NCBI RefSeq assembly: GCF_038594945.1
Contig: NZ_JBCFYD010000003.1
Span: forward strand, 62,001-126,000
Direction: 5' to 3'
Length of the DNA: 64,000 nucleotides
DNA from: Fodinibius sp. Rm-B-1B1-1
GTDB lineage: Bacteria > Bacteroidota > Rhodothermia > Balneolales > Balneolaceae
Shown here: piece after piece, positions 17,512 to 27,810 of the stretch
How positions within the stretch are numbered: the first letter of the stretch is position 1
How the letters are laid out: every line of letters begins with the position of its first letter
The notes under the pieces: generated by a model
Databases searched by the model: none
The model's input: the letters and a program-made list of their open reading frames with translations, nothing else
What the model was told of the DNA's origin: nothing
Program-made: the position numbers and the translations under genes

Positions 17512-20500
17512 ATGGGATATAACATCAAGACAATTGTTCTACTTCTATTCACATTCCTTCATTCGGGGGTCATTGCCCAAACAGTAAATTTTGAAGATGG
17601 TTTTGAGGACGGAAATTTCACAAATAGCCCTACATGGAGTGGTAATATCGAGGCGTTTACGATCATTGACGATACCCCCAATTTTCTGCTTCAGCTGGAT
17701 GCATCTACAAGCCCTGCCTATTTGTCAACTCCCTCCACTAATATAACTGGCAGCTGGACTTTTTTCATTGAATTCCGCGGATTTGAACCTTCGGGATCTA
17801 ACCAGGCCGAAATATTTTTGATGAGTGACATCGCCGATCTTAACGGATCGGTCAATGGTTACGCCGTGCAAGTAGGCGAATCTGGCGATGATGTCTTTAA
17901 AATTGTGCGTTATGACAATGGCACCGAAGCCACTACCGTACTTACCGGTACTACTGTTGTACAATCCAGTGGCACCTATACCGTGCGGGTGAACCGTGAC
18001 GCAAGTGGCAATTGGCAAATGGAGGTTTCCGACAACTATGGAGGGCCATTCGACACCAATATCACCGGAACCGATAATACCCATACGAGTGCATCATATT
18101 TGGGCCCGCGTATAAATTTCACTTCTACACGTTCCGATAAATTCTTTTTTGATTTCAAAATTGATCTTCCGCCTTTTGACATTAACCAAACCTCAGTCAG
18201 TAGCAACGAGATAGATATAATATTCAATCGAGAATATAAGCAATCGACCGTTCAAACTTCTGATTTTAGTATAGATAACGGCATTGGTACTCCCAACTCG
18301 GTTACTTTTAAGAATAGTACTACCGTGCAACTTGATTATGGAAGTACAACCTTTCCCAGTGGTGAGTACACGATTACTATTAATGATGTGGATGATCAAA
18401 ATGGAATAACTATTGCTCAAAATACTACAAGTAATTTCCTCATCTATGATACATACGCTGAAGGCGATATCATCATAAACGAGTTTGCCTATGATTACCC
18501 TACCACTATAAGCGAAGAATATATTGAAATCCGAAATACCAGCGATAAATACCTCAACCTTGCCGGCTGGGAAATTGCAGATAACAACAGCAACTCCGGT
18601 CTGGGTTCTGATCCCATCCCAATAGAACCCGACAGCTTTTTGGTTATTTCGGCTGATACCGTTGAACTGTCTTCTGTTTTTGGGGACCGAGCATACCACC
18701 AATCCGGCTTTCCCGCTCTCAATAACACTTCTCCTGATGCGGTACAATTGATTACTAACACTGGAGCTAAGGCAGATTCTCTAACCTACAACTCAACCTG
18801 GGGCGGTATCGATTTAGCCCTGGAACGACGCTCAGCGTCAACTCCGAGTACTTACCAGGAAAACTGGGGCGACTCTCCTAATCCCGATGGAGGCACGCCG
18901 GGAACCGCCAACGAAATAGCACCCGATTATACTCCTCCGGAGCTAATTGATCTCAATATCATATCCACGCAAACACTGCAACTGGTTTTTGATGAACGGC
19001 TGGGTCAATCCGGCAACTATAATATTACCAATAACAGTACATCCATTAATCAAACGACAGCTGATACTGTAGAACTTTCGCTTGGATCAGCCCTGCAAGA
19101 CGCACAGCATTATACCCTTTCAATCGAAGGTGCAACAGATATTTTTGGCAATACCATCACATCCATTGATACTTCTTTTACTTTTTACAATCCCTCTCCG
19201 GTCGATTCTGGTGATGTCGCTATAAACGAATTTATGTACGATCCACCTTCGGGAAATACCGAATATATCGAACTCTATAACCACTCTGATAAATCGCTTG
19301 ACCTACATGACTGGACGCTTAGTGATAACCGAGAAACCTTTGAGGGCACGATATCCAACAGCCAATTTATCCTCCCACCCGACAGTTTTGTGGTTATAGC
19401 TCCCGATAATACTATTGAGACCGAATATCCTGACATAGCATTGATAGCCATGAATAGTTTTCCTGCCCTCAACAACGGCGGCGATCAAATCATCATACGA
19501 GACCAAAATGGTTCGTTGTTGGATTCTCTGCAATACAATTCGAATTGGGGCGGCAACGAAATAGCCATAGAGCGACGTACTATTGACGTTTTGGGAACCT
19601 ATCAAAGCAACTGGGGCGATGCGCCCAATGGAGTTGGTACCCCGGGAACTCAAAATGAGATAGCTAAAGATAACACGGCTCCATCATTTGATGATGTCAT
19701 TGCTGTAGATAACAATAAAATTGAGCTTACCTTCTCAGAAAATATAACCGTCGAGTCAGCCACCAATACCCAAAATTATCAACTTTCTCCCTCTATTGAC
19801 ATACAACTGATTTCTGTTGAAAGGACAACGGTAACACTCTTTTTAGAACAACCACTTACTGATGGAGAGATGTATAAAGTTACCGTTTCGAACCTGTCCG
19901 ATATATTTGGGAATAGCCTTTCAACTTCAACGCGTACATTCGAGTACCTTCAAATTGATGAAGCTCAAACCGGCCAAATTGTAATTAATGAAATTTTATA
20001 TGATCCCGGCAGCGGAAACAAAGCAGATTTTATTGAACTCTATAACACCTCTGATAAAAACTTTGACCTCACCAACTGGACGGTCGGCGATTATAGTACT
20101 AAAATGACCATCGAAAAAACGGTACAACTTGAGGCTGGCCAATATCTCGTACTTACCGGCAATCAAAATTTTGCGACAGATATTCCCGATGCTGTTACCA
20201 TTAGCGGTTTTCCTGCTTTGAATAATAATATGCCGGATGATGTCTATATCAAGAATGCCAGTGGAATAACAATTGATTCTTTACACTATCATCAACATTG
20301 GGGTGGAAATCTCGGGGGAACATCATTAGAACGCAAAGATCCGCTGGCAGCCTCAAATGACCCATCTAATTGGCAAACAAGCAATTCTGAAAGCGGCACG
20401 TCAGCAGGAACACAAAACACCATCTTCAAAAAAGATACCGATGGTCCCGAAATCATATTTTCAAAAACAATACCTGATGGCACTTTTGAAGTTCACTTTA

Positions 20501-21624
20501 ATGAGTTTATTCAACTTACTGATGAGCTCGCCTTTTATAATGGGGGACAACAACTTTCGGTATCAGCTTATGATTCAACCAATGCAAATCGCATTATTCT
20601 CAAAAAATCACCTGCTAAAACAACCAATACTGATAATATCAAGATACGAGCCGAAAATCTGCAAGATGTTAAAGGGAATATAACATCTGCCGTCGATATT
20701 CCTGTTGCTCAACCCATCCAGAACGGCGACCTTGTGATTAATGAAATCATGTTTAATCCCTTATCTGATTCTGACGACAACCTGCCGGATCAGTCTGAAT
20801 ATATCGAATTGCGAAACACACAAGACTATGCTATTTCTCTTGAGGGATTATTTTTACACGACGAGCCGGATGAAAATGGGAATACTCGTAATATCCAGCC
20901 TGTTTCATCCACTGCAAAATGGGTACTGCCACAGGAACACGTGCTCGTCCATGCCGATGAAGCCACTGATTTTGAGGAAAGTCTAACAGCTACTTTTTTT
21001 GAATTAGATTCGCCAAATCTCCAATCAATAATGCGAGCAGATCGATCCAGTCTAAGCTTGGCGTCATCTGGCGATGCTATCTATATTGCTGATAGTATCG
21101 GTACAACTATCGATTCCGTTTTTTATGATGAAAGCTGGCACAATCCCAACATCATTGATACGCGTGGCATCACCCTCGAACGTATTAGTCCGAATGGGCC
21201 CAGTAATGACGATTCAAACTGGGGTTCCAGCATTACCGACAAAGGTGGTACCCCAAACAGCAAAAATTCTATCTACCAGGAAAATACTGACATTACCGAA
21301 GGTACCGGCCTCAGCTTCGAACCGAACCCTTTTTCACCGGATGATGATGGCTACGAAGATAACTTATTTATTAACTATAAGCTGGATCAGCAGGACTACC
21401 TGATGAAGGTTCGCATTTATGATCGGTATGGCCGTTACGTTCGGACATTGGCGGATGGCGAACAAGCCGGGTTTGAAGGTCAACTAATTTGGGACGGACG
21501 CAAAGATGATAACAGTCGTAACCGTATCGGCATTTACATTGTCATTTTTGAAGCCTATGACAGCGCTTCGGGAAGCGATAAAACATTCAAAGAAACCGTT
21601 GTATTAGCTCGACGACTCAATTAG
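17512..21624 (+). CDS. Large secreted protein with four lamin-tail domains and a FlgD/CHU_C-like C-terminus
   Basis: From ATG 17512, with a GGGGAGA site before it, the protein has 1370 residues and a signal peptide cut after Ala22 (VIA-Q). Residues about 25-215 form a concanavalin/LamG-like region. Four lamin-tail domains begin near residues 317, 567, 821 and 1072, each with INEF/INEI and YIEL/FIEL motifs, and are separated by bacterial Ig-like (SbsA-type) segments. The last 100 residues (FEPNPFSPDDDGYEDN...RIYDRYGRYVRTL...LIWDGR) resemble FlgD Ig-like or T9SS type-B sorting domains. It is probably a surface or released adhesin/binding protein. An upstream in-frame start at 17395 is rejected because it would read through the leader terminator and hide the signal peptide. 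Confidence 0.9.
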   Translation: MGYNIKTIVLLLFTFLHSGVIAQTVNFEDGFEDGNFTNSPTWSGNIEAFTIIDDTPNFLLQLDASTSPAYLSTPSTNITGSWTFFIEFRGFEPSGSNQAEIFLMSDIADLNGSVNGYAVQVGESGDDVFKIVRYDNGTEATTVLTGTTVVQSSGTYTVRVNRDASGNWQMEVSDNYGGPFDTNITGTDNTHTSASYLGPRINFTSTRSDKFFFDFKIDLPPFDINQTSVSSNEIDIIFNREYKQSTVQTSDFSIDNGIGTPNSVTFKNSTTVQLDYGSTTFPSGEYTITINDVDDQNGITIAQNTTSNFLIYDTYAEGDIIINEFAYDYPTTISEEYIEIRNTSDKYLNLAGWEIADNNSNSGLGSDPIPIEPDSFLVISADTVELSSVFGDRAYHQSGFPALNNTSPDAVQLITNTGAKADSLTYNSTWGGIDLALERRSASTPSTYQENWGDSPNPDGGTPGTANEIAPDYTPPELIDLNIISTQTLQLVFDERLGQSGNYNITNNSTSINQTTADTVELSLGSALQDAQHYTLSIEGATDIFGNTITSIDTSFTFYNPSPVDSGDVAINEFMYDPPSGNTEYIELYNHSDKSLDLHDWTLSDNRETFEGTISNSQFILPPDSFVVIAPDNTIETEYPDIALIAMNSFPALNNGGDQIIIRDQNGSLLDSLQYNSNWGGNEIAIERRTIDVLGTYQSNWGDAPNGVGTPGTQNEIAKDNTAPSFDDVIAVDNNKIELTFSENITVESATNTQNYQLSPSIDIQLISVERTTVTLFLEQPLTDGEMYKVTVSNLSDIFGNSLSTSTRTFEYLQIDEAQTGQIVINEILYDPGSGNKADFIELYNTSDKNFDLTNWTVGDYSTKMTIEKTVQLEAGQYLVLTGNQNFATDIPDAVTISGFPALNNNMPDDVYIKNASGITIDSLHYHQHWGGNLGGTSLERKDPLAASNDPSNWQTSNSESGTSAGTQNTIFKKDTDGPEIIFSKTIPDGTFEVHFNEFIQLTDELAFYNGGQQLSVSAYDSTNANRIILKKSPAKTTNTDNIKIRAENLQDVKGNITSAVDIPVAQPIQNGDLVINEIMFNPLSDSDDNLPDQSEYIELRNTQDYAISLEGLFLHDEPDENGNTRNIQPVSSTAKWVLPQEHVLVHADEATDFEESLTATFFELDSPNLQSIMRADRSSLSLASSGDAIYIADSIGTTIDSVFYDESWHNPNIIDTRGITLERISPNGPSNDDSNWGSSITDKGGTPNSKNSIYQENTDITEGTGLSFEPNPFSPDDDGYEDNLFINYKLDQQDYLMKVRIYDRYGRYVRTLADGEQAGFEGQLIWDGRKDDNSRNRIGIYIVIFEAYDSASGSDKTFKETVVLARRLN

Positions 21625-21710
21625 CAAATTGAGAAATTAGGAATTGGGATATTTTTCTTAGTTTTAGATCATTTGCAAAAGTTCTTAATTCATAAGTTCT
21701 AAACTATTCA

Positions 21711-22532
21711 ATGAGTACTGCCCCAATCGGTATTTTTGACTCGGGCTATGGTGGTTTAACGGTCATGAAAGAGATCGTGAAAAATCTTCCCGAATATGAT
21801 TACCTTTACCTTGGTGACAATGCTCGAGCTCCATATGGAGGTCGCTCGTTTGATACCATTTACCAATATACCCGGCAATGTGTGGAATATCTTTTTGATC
21901 AGAATTGCCACTTGATTATTCTGGCTTGTAATACAGCTTCGGCCAAAGCGTTACGCAATATTCAGCAAAAAGATCTTCCCAACATTGCTCCCGATCGAAG
22001 GGTACTCGGTGTTATTCGTCCCACTGCCGAAGTCATTGGCCGTTACTCTAAAACCGGCCACGTGGGAGTTCTTGGGACAAGTGGAACTGTAAACTCCAAT
22101 TCATATGTCATGGAAATTCGACAGCAGTTTCCCGAATTAACAGTCTATCAAGAGGCATGCCCTATGTGGGTACCGCTGGTTGAAAACCAAGAGTATGACA
22201 GTGACGGAGCCGACTATTTTATTCAGCAACATATTGATGGGATTCTATCCCAATCACCCAAAATTGATACGTTGCTGCTTGCTTGTACACACTACCCGCT
22301 GTTACTTGATAAAATTAAAACATATGTTGGGGATGATATTACTATTTTAAGTCAGGGGGAAATTGTCGCCAAAAGCCTCGATGATTACCTTCAAAGACAT
22401 CCCGAAATAGCGGAAAAATGTACAACAGGTAGATCTAAAAAATTTCTTACCACTGATTCTACCGACGATTTTGATGATCATGCTAAATTCTTTTGGGGCA
22501 AAGAGATAGCCTCTGAGTTTATCGATCTGTAA
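21711..22532 (+). CDS. murI: Glutamate racemase
   Basis: The 273-residue protein has the racemase motifs FDSGYGGLTV (catalytic Asp region), LACNTASA (first catalytic Cys) and LLACTHYPLL (second catalytic Cys). It makes D-glutamate for peptidoglycan in the cytoplasm. It is followed after 5 bases by the flavoprotein gene, so the two are likely co-transcribed. Confidence 0.96.
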   Translation: MSTAPIGIFDSGYGGLTVMKEIVKNLPEYDYLYLGDNARAPYGGRSFDTIYQYTRQCVEYLFDQNCHLIILACNTASAKALRNIQQKDLPNIAPDRRVLGVIRPTAEVIGRYSKTGHVGVLGTSGTVNSNSYVMEIRQQFPELTVYQEACPMWVPLVENQEYDSDGADYFIQQHIDGILSQSPKIDTLLLACTHYPLLLDKIKTYVGDDITILSQGEIVAKSLDDYLQRHPEIAEKCTTGRSKKFLTTDSTDDFDDHAKFFWGKEIASEFIDL

Positions 22533-22537
22533 ATATT

Positions 22538-23770
22538 ATGCCCAACTCCCAAAAAATTGCCGTTGTTGGCGGTGGAGCGGCAGGCTTTTTTGCTGCTGTC
22601 AATACTGCCCGACTCCATCCAAATTTACAAGTAACTATCTTTGAAAAAAGCCGAGAAGTCCTTTCCAAAGTACGTATTTCAGGCGGCGGGCGGTGCAATG
22701 TTACCCACCATTGTTTTGACCCAGAAGTGATGTCTAAAGCTTATCCGAGGGGGTCGAGGGAACTACGCTGGGCGTTCGAGCAGTTTCAGCCTGCTGACAC
22801 CGTATCTTGGTTCGAAGATCGCGGGATTGACCTCAAAACAGAGGATGACGGACGCATGTTTCCCACGACTGATGATTCAGCTACCATTATCAATTGTCTA
22901 AAAAGAGAAGCTCAAAAACATAACGTTGATGTTTACAATCGGTATCGGGTTGAAGCAATTACTCCAACCAAAAATCAACAGTTCATCCTCTCCATAAAAA
23001 AACAAGAGTCCCAAATTTTTGATGCTGTAGTTATTGCAACGGGTGGCTCAAACCGGCGTAGTACCTACCAATGGCTGGAAGAGCTGGAACATTCTATTGT
23101 TGAACCGGTACCCTCACTGTTTACATTCAATTTTAAGGAGAAAATATTTGAAGATCTCGCTGGCATCGCGATAGAACATGGCTCTGTAAACATTAAGGAT
23201 ACATCTTTCGAACATCATGGTCCCATTTTAATTACACACTGGGGACTAAGCGGTCCGGCCGTGTTAAAAACATCGGCTTGGGCAGCACGATACCTACATA
23301 ACCAGGAATACTCGTTTACCATTAATGTGAATTGGCTGCATCCCAACAAACCCCATGAGGTTCAGGAAGAGCTCAAAACACTCCGGGAAAAGAACGCCCG
23401 CAAAACAGCTCAAAAACAAAATGTCTTCCCTATCCCCAACCGCTTGTGGATACGTTTTCTTGAACTTGCTAATATTGCCCCCACTATGCGGTGGGCCGAG
23501 CTCTCTAATCAGCAGATACATGATTTGACTCAAGAGTTAGTCAATGCACAATATGATATTGAGGGTAAGACCACTTATAAAGATGAGTTTGTCACCAGTG
23601 GCGGCATTCCACTGGATGAAATCAATATGGGAACGATGGAAAGCCAAAAAGTACCCAATCTTTATTTTGCCGGCGAAGTGCTCAATATTGATGGTATCAC
23701 TGGCGGCTATAACTTCCAGTCGGCCTGGACTACGGGATGGATTGCCGCTCAAAATATTGGCGGAGAATAG
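22538..23770 (+). CDS. FAD/NAD(P)-dependent oxidoreductase of the HI0933/BaiN family
   Basis: The 410-residue protein starts with the dinucleotide-binding loop VVGGGAAGFFAAVN, then SKVRISGGGRCNVTHH typical of the HI0933 family. The C-terminal FAD-contact region carries TSGGIPLDEIN and FAGEVLNIDGITGGYNFQSAWTTGW. Relatives include YhiN and BaiN; the physiological substrate is generally not known. It is cytoplasmic and probably translated from the same mRNA as murI. Confidence 0.92.
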   Translation: MPNSQKIAVVGGGAAGFFAAVNTARLHPNLQVTIFEKSREVLSKVRISGGGRCNVTHHCFDPEVMSKAYPRGSRELRWAFEQFQPADTVSWFEDRGIDLKTEDDGRMFPTTDDSATIINCLKREAQKHNVDVYNRYRVEAITPTKNQQFILSIKKQESQIFDAVVIATGGSNRRSTYQWLEELEHSIVEPVPSLFTFNFKEKIFEDLAGIAIEHGSVNIKDTSFEHHGPILITHWGLSGPAVLKTSAWAARYLHNQEYSFTINVNWLHPNKPHEVQEELKTLREKNARKTAQKQNVFPIPNRLWIRFLELANIAPTMRWAELSNQQIHDLTQELVNAQYDIEGKTTYKDEFVTSGGIPLDEINMGTMESQKVPNLYFAGEVLNIDGITGGYNFQSAWTTGWIAAQNIGGE

Positions 23771-23771
23771 C

Positions 23772-23827
23772 CACAGATTATCACCGATGTGAACATATAT
23801 ATCACATACAATCTATGTGAATCTGTG
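23772..23827. repeat. Palindromic intergenic element (CACAGATT arms)
   Basis: Eight-base arms CACAGATT (23772-23779) and AATCTGTG (23820-23827) enclose further short ATGTGA/TCACAT inverted matches. It lies between the convergent flavoprotein and PhoH genes. It resembles the CACAGAT-type dispersed palindromes of Bacteroidota and may act as a bidirectional terminator. Confidence 0.45.
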
Positions 23828-23835
23828 ACCTATTT

Positions 23836-25158
23836 TCATAATAATTTACTGGCCAAGTTAGCAAGCTCCGAGCGCTCTCCTTTTTCGAGATTGATATGTG
23901 CATAAAGCTCGTTATCCTGCATGCGATCCACCAAAAATGATAACCCGTTACTTTGGGTATCAAGGTAGGGCGTATCAATCTGGAAAATATCACCCGTGAA
24001 AATAATCTTCGTATTTTCTCCCGCTCGCGTAATAATTGTTTTCACTTCATGAGGCGTCAGGTTTTGGGCTTCATCTACAATAAAAATCACATTTGAGAGG
24101 CTGCGTCCCCTGATATACGCCAGAGGAATAATTCGCAGCTTATCATTCTCCAACATCTCATCCACCTTCTGAAACTTCTTACTGGATTCCGAAAACTGGT
24201 TTTTGATAAACGAAAGATTATCCCAGAGCGGCTGCATATAGGGATCAATTTTTGACTCAATATCTCCCGGCAGGTAGCCGATATCACTATTACTGAGTGG
24301 CACAATGGGTCGTGCTAAAAAGATCTGATGAAAATTCCGCCGCTGTTGTAATGCCCCAGCCAATGCCAACAAGGTCTTGCCCGTACCCGCCGCACCGGTA
24401 ATCGTCACCAGTAAATTATCAGGATTCATAATAGCCTGCAGCGCAAAAGTTTGTTCGGCATTACGAGGCGTAACACCATAGGCCGTTTGCTTTTTCACCA
24501 GCTCTACAACATTATCCTGGGCATTGTAACAAGCCAACGCCGAGCTTGACGATCCCTTTAGGATAAAAAACTGATTACTATTCGGTTTCTCCTCCACTAT
24601 CTCAGTATAAGGTACACTCCCATCTTCATACAGTGTGGCAATAACTGAATCATCACAGGCTACTTCCTTCTTCCCTTTGTACAGATGATCAATATCCTTA
24701 ATCTGGATCGTCTCATAATCCTCTGCATCAATATTCAGTGCCCGTGCCTTAATCCGCAGATTGATATCCTTCGATACCAGGATTACCTTTTTCTTGGGTT
24801 CCTCTTCCATCAGTCTAAGCACCGAATTTAAAATCCGGTGATCGTTTTTCTCCTTTCCAAATACTTTCGAAGCATCCAGCTCACTATTCTCGTTACTAAT
24901 CACCCGCAACTTTCCGTGCGTTTTCCCATTCAAAGGAATCCATTTTTGAAGTAAATTCTTGTCCGAAATCTTATCCAAATAGCGGCTAAACTCCCTTGCA
25001 TGCAAGTTGATCACATCATTGCCCTTCTTAAAGGTATCAATCTCCTCAAGCACTGTAATGGGAATAGCGATATCATTTTTCTGAAAATTCTTCACCGCTT
25101 CGGAATCATACAGCAGTACCGACGTATCCAGAACGTATATTTTCTTCATCTTGGTCAT
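23836..25158 (-). CDS. PhoH family protein with N-terminal PIN domain (YlaK-like)
   Basis: The 440-residue protein combines a PIN domain (residues about 5-150; Asp11, Asp106 and Asp131 as likely acidic metal ligands) with a PhoH ATPase/helicase domain (Walker A GAAGTGKT at 255-262; Walker B VIFIVDEAQNL; and IIFTGD). PhoH-PIN proteins are thought to be RNA helicase-nucleases. The gene is alone on the minus strand, followed by a palindromic spacer. Confidence 0.94.
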   Translation of the reverse strand: MTKMKKIYVLDTSVLLYDSEAVKNFQKNDIAIPITVLEEIDTFKKGNDVINLHAREFSRYLDKISDKNLLQKWIPLNGKTHGKLRVISNENSELDASKVFGKEKNDHRILNSVLRLMEEEPKKKVILVSKDINLRIKARALNIDAEDYETIQIKDIDHLYKGKKEVACDDSVIATLYEDGSVPYTEIVEEKPNSNQFFILKGSSSSALACYNAQDNVVELVKKQTAYGVTPRNAEQTFALQAIMNPDNLLVTITGAAGTGKTLLALAGALQQRRNFHQIFLARPIVPLSNSDIGYLPGDIESKIDPYMQPLWDNLSFIKNQFSESSKKFQKVDEMLENDKLRIIPLAYIRGRSLSNVIFIVDEAQNLTPHEVKTIITRAGENTKIIFTGDIFQIDTPYLDTQSNGLSFLVDRMQDNELYAHINLEKGERSELANLASKLL

Positions 25159-25261
25159 ATCACAAAGTATTTATGTTGCACAGAATAATCATGCCGAACC
25201 GTAGCAAACAGGTTATAGAATCCAAAATCCAGAATCAATAGCAAGTGTACAAAATCAGAAA

Positions 25262-26059
25262 TTATCCTACTTTTGCCGACAGGTCATACAGCGCAATAGA
25301 CGTCGCAATAGCCGCATTTAAGCTCTCCACATTATCTACTCCCACTGGCGATGGAATTTTTACTCTATTTCGTTCGCCCGTCATCAACCCATCATCAATA
25401 CCGTGCCCCTCATTTCCTACCACAATCACTCCTTTTTCAATGGATGTTACTTCGTTTAGTGCCTTTGCTCCAGCTCCGGCATCCAACAGAAATATCTGCC
25501 AGTTTTTATGCTCCATGGTATCAAAAACCTCGGGCAGTTCCCCATTCATAAATGGAATCGTCCCTGTTGCCCCGGCGGTCCCCCGCACCACTTTAGGATG
25601 AAACATATCCACCGTACCCTTGCCGGAAATAATACCCGATATATTAAACCACCCCGCTGTGCGAATGATCGTTCCCAAATTCCCCGGGTCCTGCAACCCA
25701 TCAAGCGCTACAATTAACCCTGATTTTGATGCCAGGTGGTCTACAGTTGCCTCTTCCGGCATATGGCACAATGCCAGAACCCCCTGTGGAGTATCTGTAT
25801 CAGATACTTCCCGAAAAAGCTCTTGGCTTACCATTGCTGTATCAAACTCGCTAATCACCTCACGCCAATCCTCTTGCTCCCAATACCGCTTACTTTCATC
25901 AAAAAACAACACCTTAATACGAACCGAATTATTGGCTACCACCTGCTGTACCGCGCGTGCTCCCTCGATTAGAAACAGGCGTTCTTTGTAACGGTATTTT
26001 TTTCGGTTTAATTTTCGCAGAAGGGTCTGTTGTCGATTGGAAGCCGAGGGTAAATGCAC
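25262..26059 (-). CDS. TrmH/SpoU-family RNA 2'-O-methyltransferase
   Basis: The 265-residue protein has an N-terminal substrate-binding domain (KLNRKKYRYKERLFLIEGARAV) and a SPOUT knot with motifs 1 (LDGLQDPGNLGTIIRTA), 2 (VVVGNEGHGIDD) and 3 (IPSPVGVDNVESLNAAIATSIALYDL). It methylates a ribose 2'-hydroxyl in rRNA or tRNA using SAM. The target site cannot be given. The 103-base gap to the PhoH gene holds nothing recognisable. Confidence 0.93.
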   Translation of the reverse strand: MHLPSASNRQQTLLRKLNRKKYRYKERLFLIEGARAVQQVVANNSVRIKVLFFDESKRYWEQEDWREVISEFDTAMVSQELFREVSDTDTPQGVLALCHMPEEATVDHLASKSGLIVALDGLQDPGNLGTIIRTAGWFNISGIISGKGTVDMFHPKVVRGTAGATGTIPFMNGELPEVFDTMEHKNWQIFLLDAGAGAKALNEVTSIEKGVIVVGNEGHGIDDGLMTGERNRVKIPSPVGVDNVESLNAAIATSIALYDLSAKVG

Positions 26060-26194
26060 TATGCTTTACGTGATATATTTTAGAATTAGCAACAATGTCT
26101 TCAAACAATAAGAAACTTTTCAAAACTGGTCTTCATATCATGAAAAGTATCCTTATTTTAAAACAAAAATTTAACAAATCATTCAACCAAAGCT

Positions 26195-27724
26195 ATGGAC
26201 TTTCTTAAAAAATTAGGTATTGAAGGCACAAACTTAGGTACCAGTACCGGGCAAAAGTTTTTGGGATCAGAAAGTAAAGAAACAATATCCAGCCATACCC
26301 CTATCGATGGCTCACAAATTGCTGACACTACGGTAACTACTCGCGAAGATTATGACAAAGTGGTTACCAAAGCACAGGAGGCGTTTGAGGAATGGCGAAT
26401 GATCCCTGCGCCAAAACGTGGTGAGATTGTTCGCCAAATTGGCCTCGAGCTTCGCAAACACAAAGAAGATCTTGGCCGACTTGTTACCTACGAAATGGGT
26501 AAAATCTATCAGGAAGGCTTGGGCGAAGTACAGGAAATGATTGACATCTGTGATTTTGCTGTTGGTCAATCGCGGATGCTCTATGGAAAAACAATGCAAT
26601 CTGAGCGTCCCCAACATCGTATGTATGAACAGTGGCACCCATTGGGCATTACTGGAATTATCTCAGCCTTTAACTTTCCCGTTGCGGTTTACAGCTGGAA
26701 CGCCATGATTGCCGCTATTTGTGGAAACGTTATGATCTGGAAGGGATCAGAAAAAACACCTTTATGCGGGATTGCAGTCCAAAATATTATTGCCAAAGTA
26801 TTAAAGCGAAATGACTTGCCAGAAGGAATCTTTAACCTCATCACTGGTGGACGTGAAGTCGGCGAATGGATGACTGAGGACGAACGTATTCCGCTTATTT
26901 CTGCTACCGGCTCTATTCGCATGGGTAAAGAAGTAGCCAAAACCGTAGGCGCTCGTTTAGGTAAAACTATTTTAGAACTCGGCGGAAATAACGGCATTAT
27001 AGTATCTGAAAATGCTGATCTTGAAATGGCAGCCCGTGCTACCGTATTTGGTTCTGTTGGTACGTGCGGTCAACGGTGTACCTCAACTCGTCGCCTAATT
27101 GTCCACGAAGATGTTTTTGATGACTTAAAAGATCGACTCATCGAAATTTACAAAGATGTTAATATCGGCAATCCACTGGACGAAGATACGCTTGTTGGGC
27201 CTCTTATCGATGAAGATGCTGCCGAAAATATGCAACAAGCACTTAAAGAGGTACAGGAAGCTGGAGGAGAAATTATTTATGGGGGAGAGAAATTAGAGAA
27301 AAAGAAACTTAATGGTGGGCATTATGTTAAACCAGCTATTGTTACTGCTGAAAATGAATACAACATCGTCCAGGAAGAAACTTTTGCTCCTATCCTCTAT
27401 CTCATAAAATATAGTGATCTTGATGAGGCTATTGCGAAACACAATGGCGTTAAACAAGGGCTTAGTTCATCAATATTTACCCTAAATATGCGCGAAGCTG
27501 AAACCTTCTTAAGTGCTCGAGGTTCTGATTGCGGTATTGCCAATATCAATGTGGGTACCAGTGGTGCCGAGATTGGCGGAGCTTTTGGCGGTGAAAAAGA
27601 AACCGGCGGTGGTCGCGAATCAGGTTCCGATGCCTGGAAAGCATATATGCGTCGACAAACCAATACCATTAACTGGAGTGATGAAATGCCGTTGGCACAA
27701 GGTATTGAGTTTGACGTGGAATAA
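26195..27724 (+). CDS. Aldehyde dehydrogenase, ALDH7/antiquitin-like
   Basis: The 509-residue protein shows antiquitin-like features: YGKTMQSERPQHRMYEQWHPLG, ISAFNFPVAVYSWN, WKGSEKTPLC, ELGGNNGI with the general base region, and GTCGQRCTSTRRL with the catalytic cysteine. The close of the protein (GSDAWKAYMRRQTNTINW) also matches ALDH7. The family oxidises alpha-aminoadipate semialdehyde in lysine breakdown. It is a single gene with its own terminator, and no other lysine-catabolic gene is nearby, so the natural substrate is open. Confidence 0.92.
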   Translation: MDFLKKLGIEGTNLGTSTGQKFLGSESKETISSHTPIDGSQIADTTVTTREDYDKVVTKAQEAFEEWRMIPAPKRGEIVRQIGLELRKHKEDLGRLVTYEMGKIYQEGLGEVQEMIDICDFAVGQSRMLYGKTMQSERPQHRMYEQWHPLGITGIISAFNFPVAVYSWNAMIAAICGNVMIWKGSEKTPLCGIAVQNIIAKVLKRNDLPEGIFNLITGGREVGEWMTEDERIPLISATGSIRMGKEVAKTVGARLGKTILELGGNNGIIVSENADLEMAARATVFGSVGTCGQRCTSTRRLIVHEDVFDDLKDRLIEIYKDVNIGNPLDEDTLVGPLIDEDAAENMQQALKEVQEAGGEIIYGGEKLEKKKLNGGHYVKPAIVTAENEYNIVQEETFAPILYLIKYSDLDEAIAKHNGVKQGLSSSIFTLNMREAETFLSARGSDCGIANINVGTSGAEIGGAFGGEKETGGGRESGSDAWKAYMRRQTNTINWSDEMPLAQGIEFDVE

Positions 27725-27755
27725 GCGCGATTTAGAAAAACCTATCGCAAAAAAC

Positions 27756-27785
27756 AAAAAGCCCCGAATTTCGGGGCTTTTTTTA
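27756..27785 (+). terminator. Intrinsic terminator after the aldehyde dehydrogenase gene
   Basis: A GC-rich stem (GCCCCGA with TCGGGGC, 27761-27767 and 27771-27777) extended by A/T pairs and followed by seven Ts. It is flanked by A and T runs and can serve the convergent DUF3078 gene as well. Confidence 0.92.
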
Positions 27786-27810
27786 TAGTCTAATAATTTC
27801 GATCGGTAAG

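Noticed and set aside
18193-18747. 184-residue antisense frame in the lamin-tail gene
   Set aside because: It is a shadow of the repeated codons on the other strand, without motif or ribosome site.
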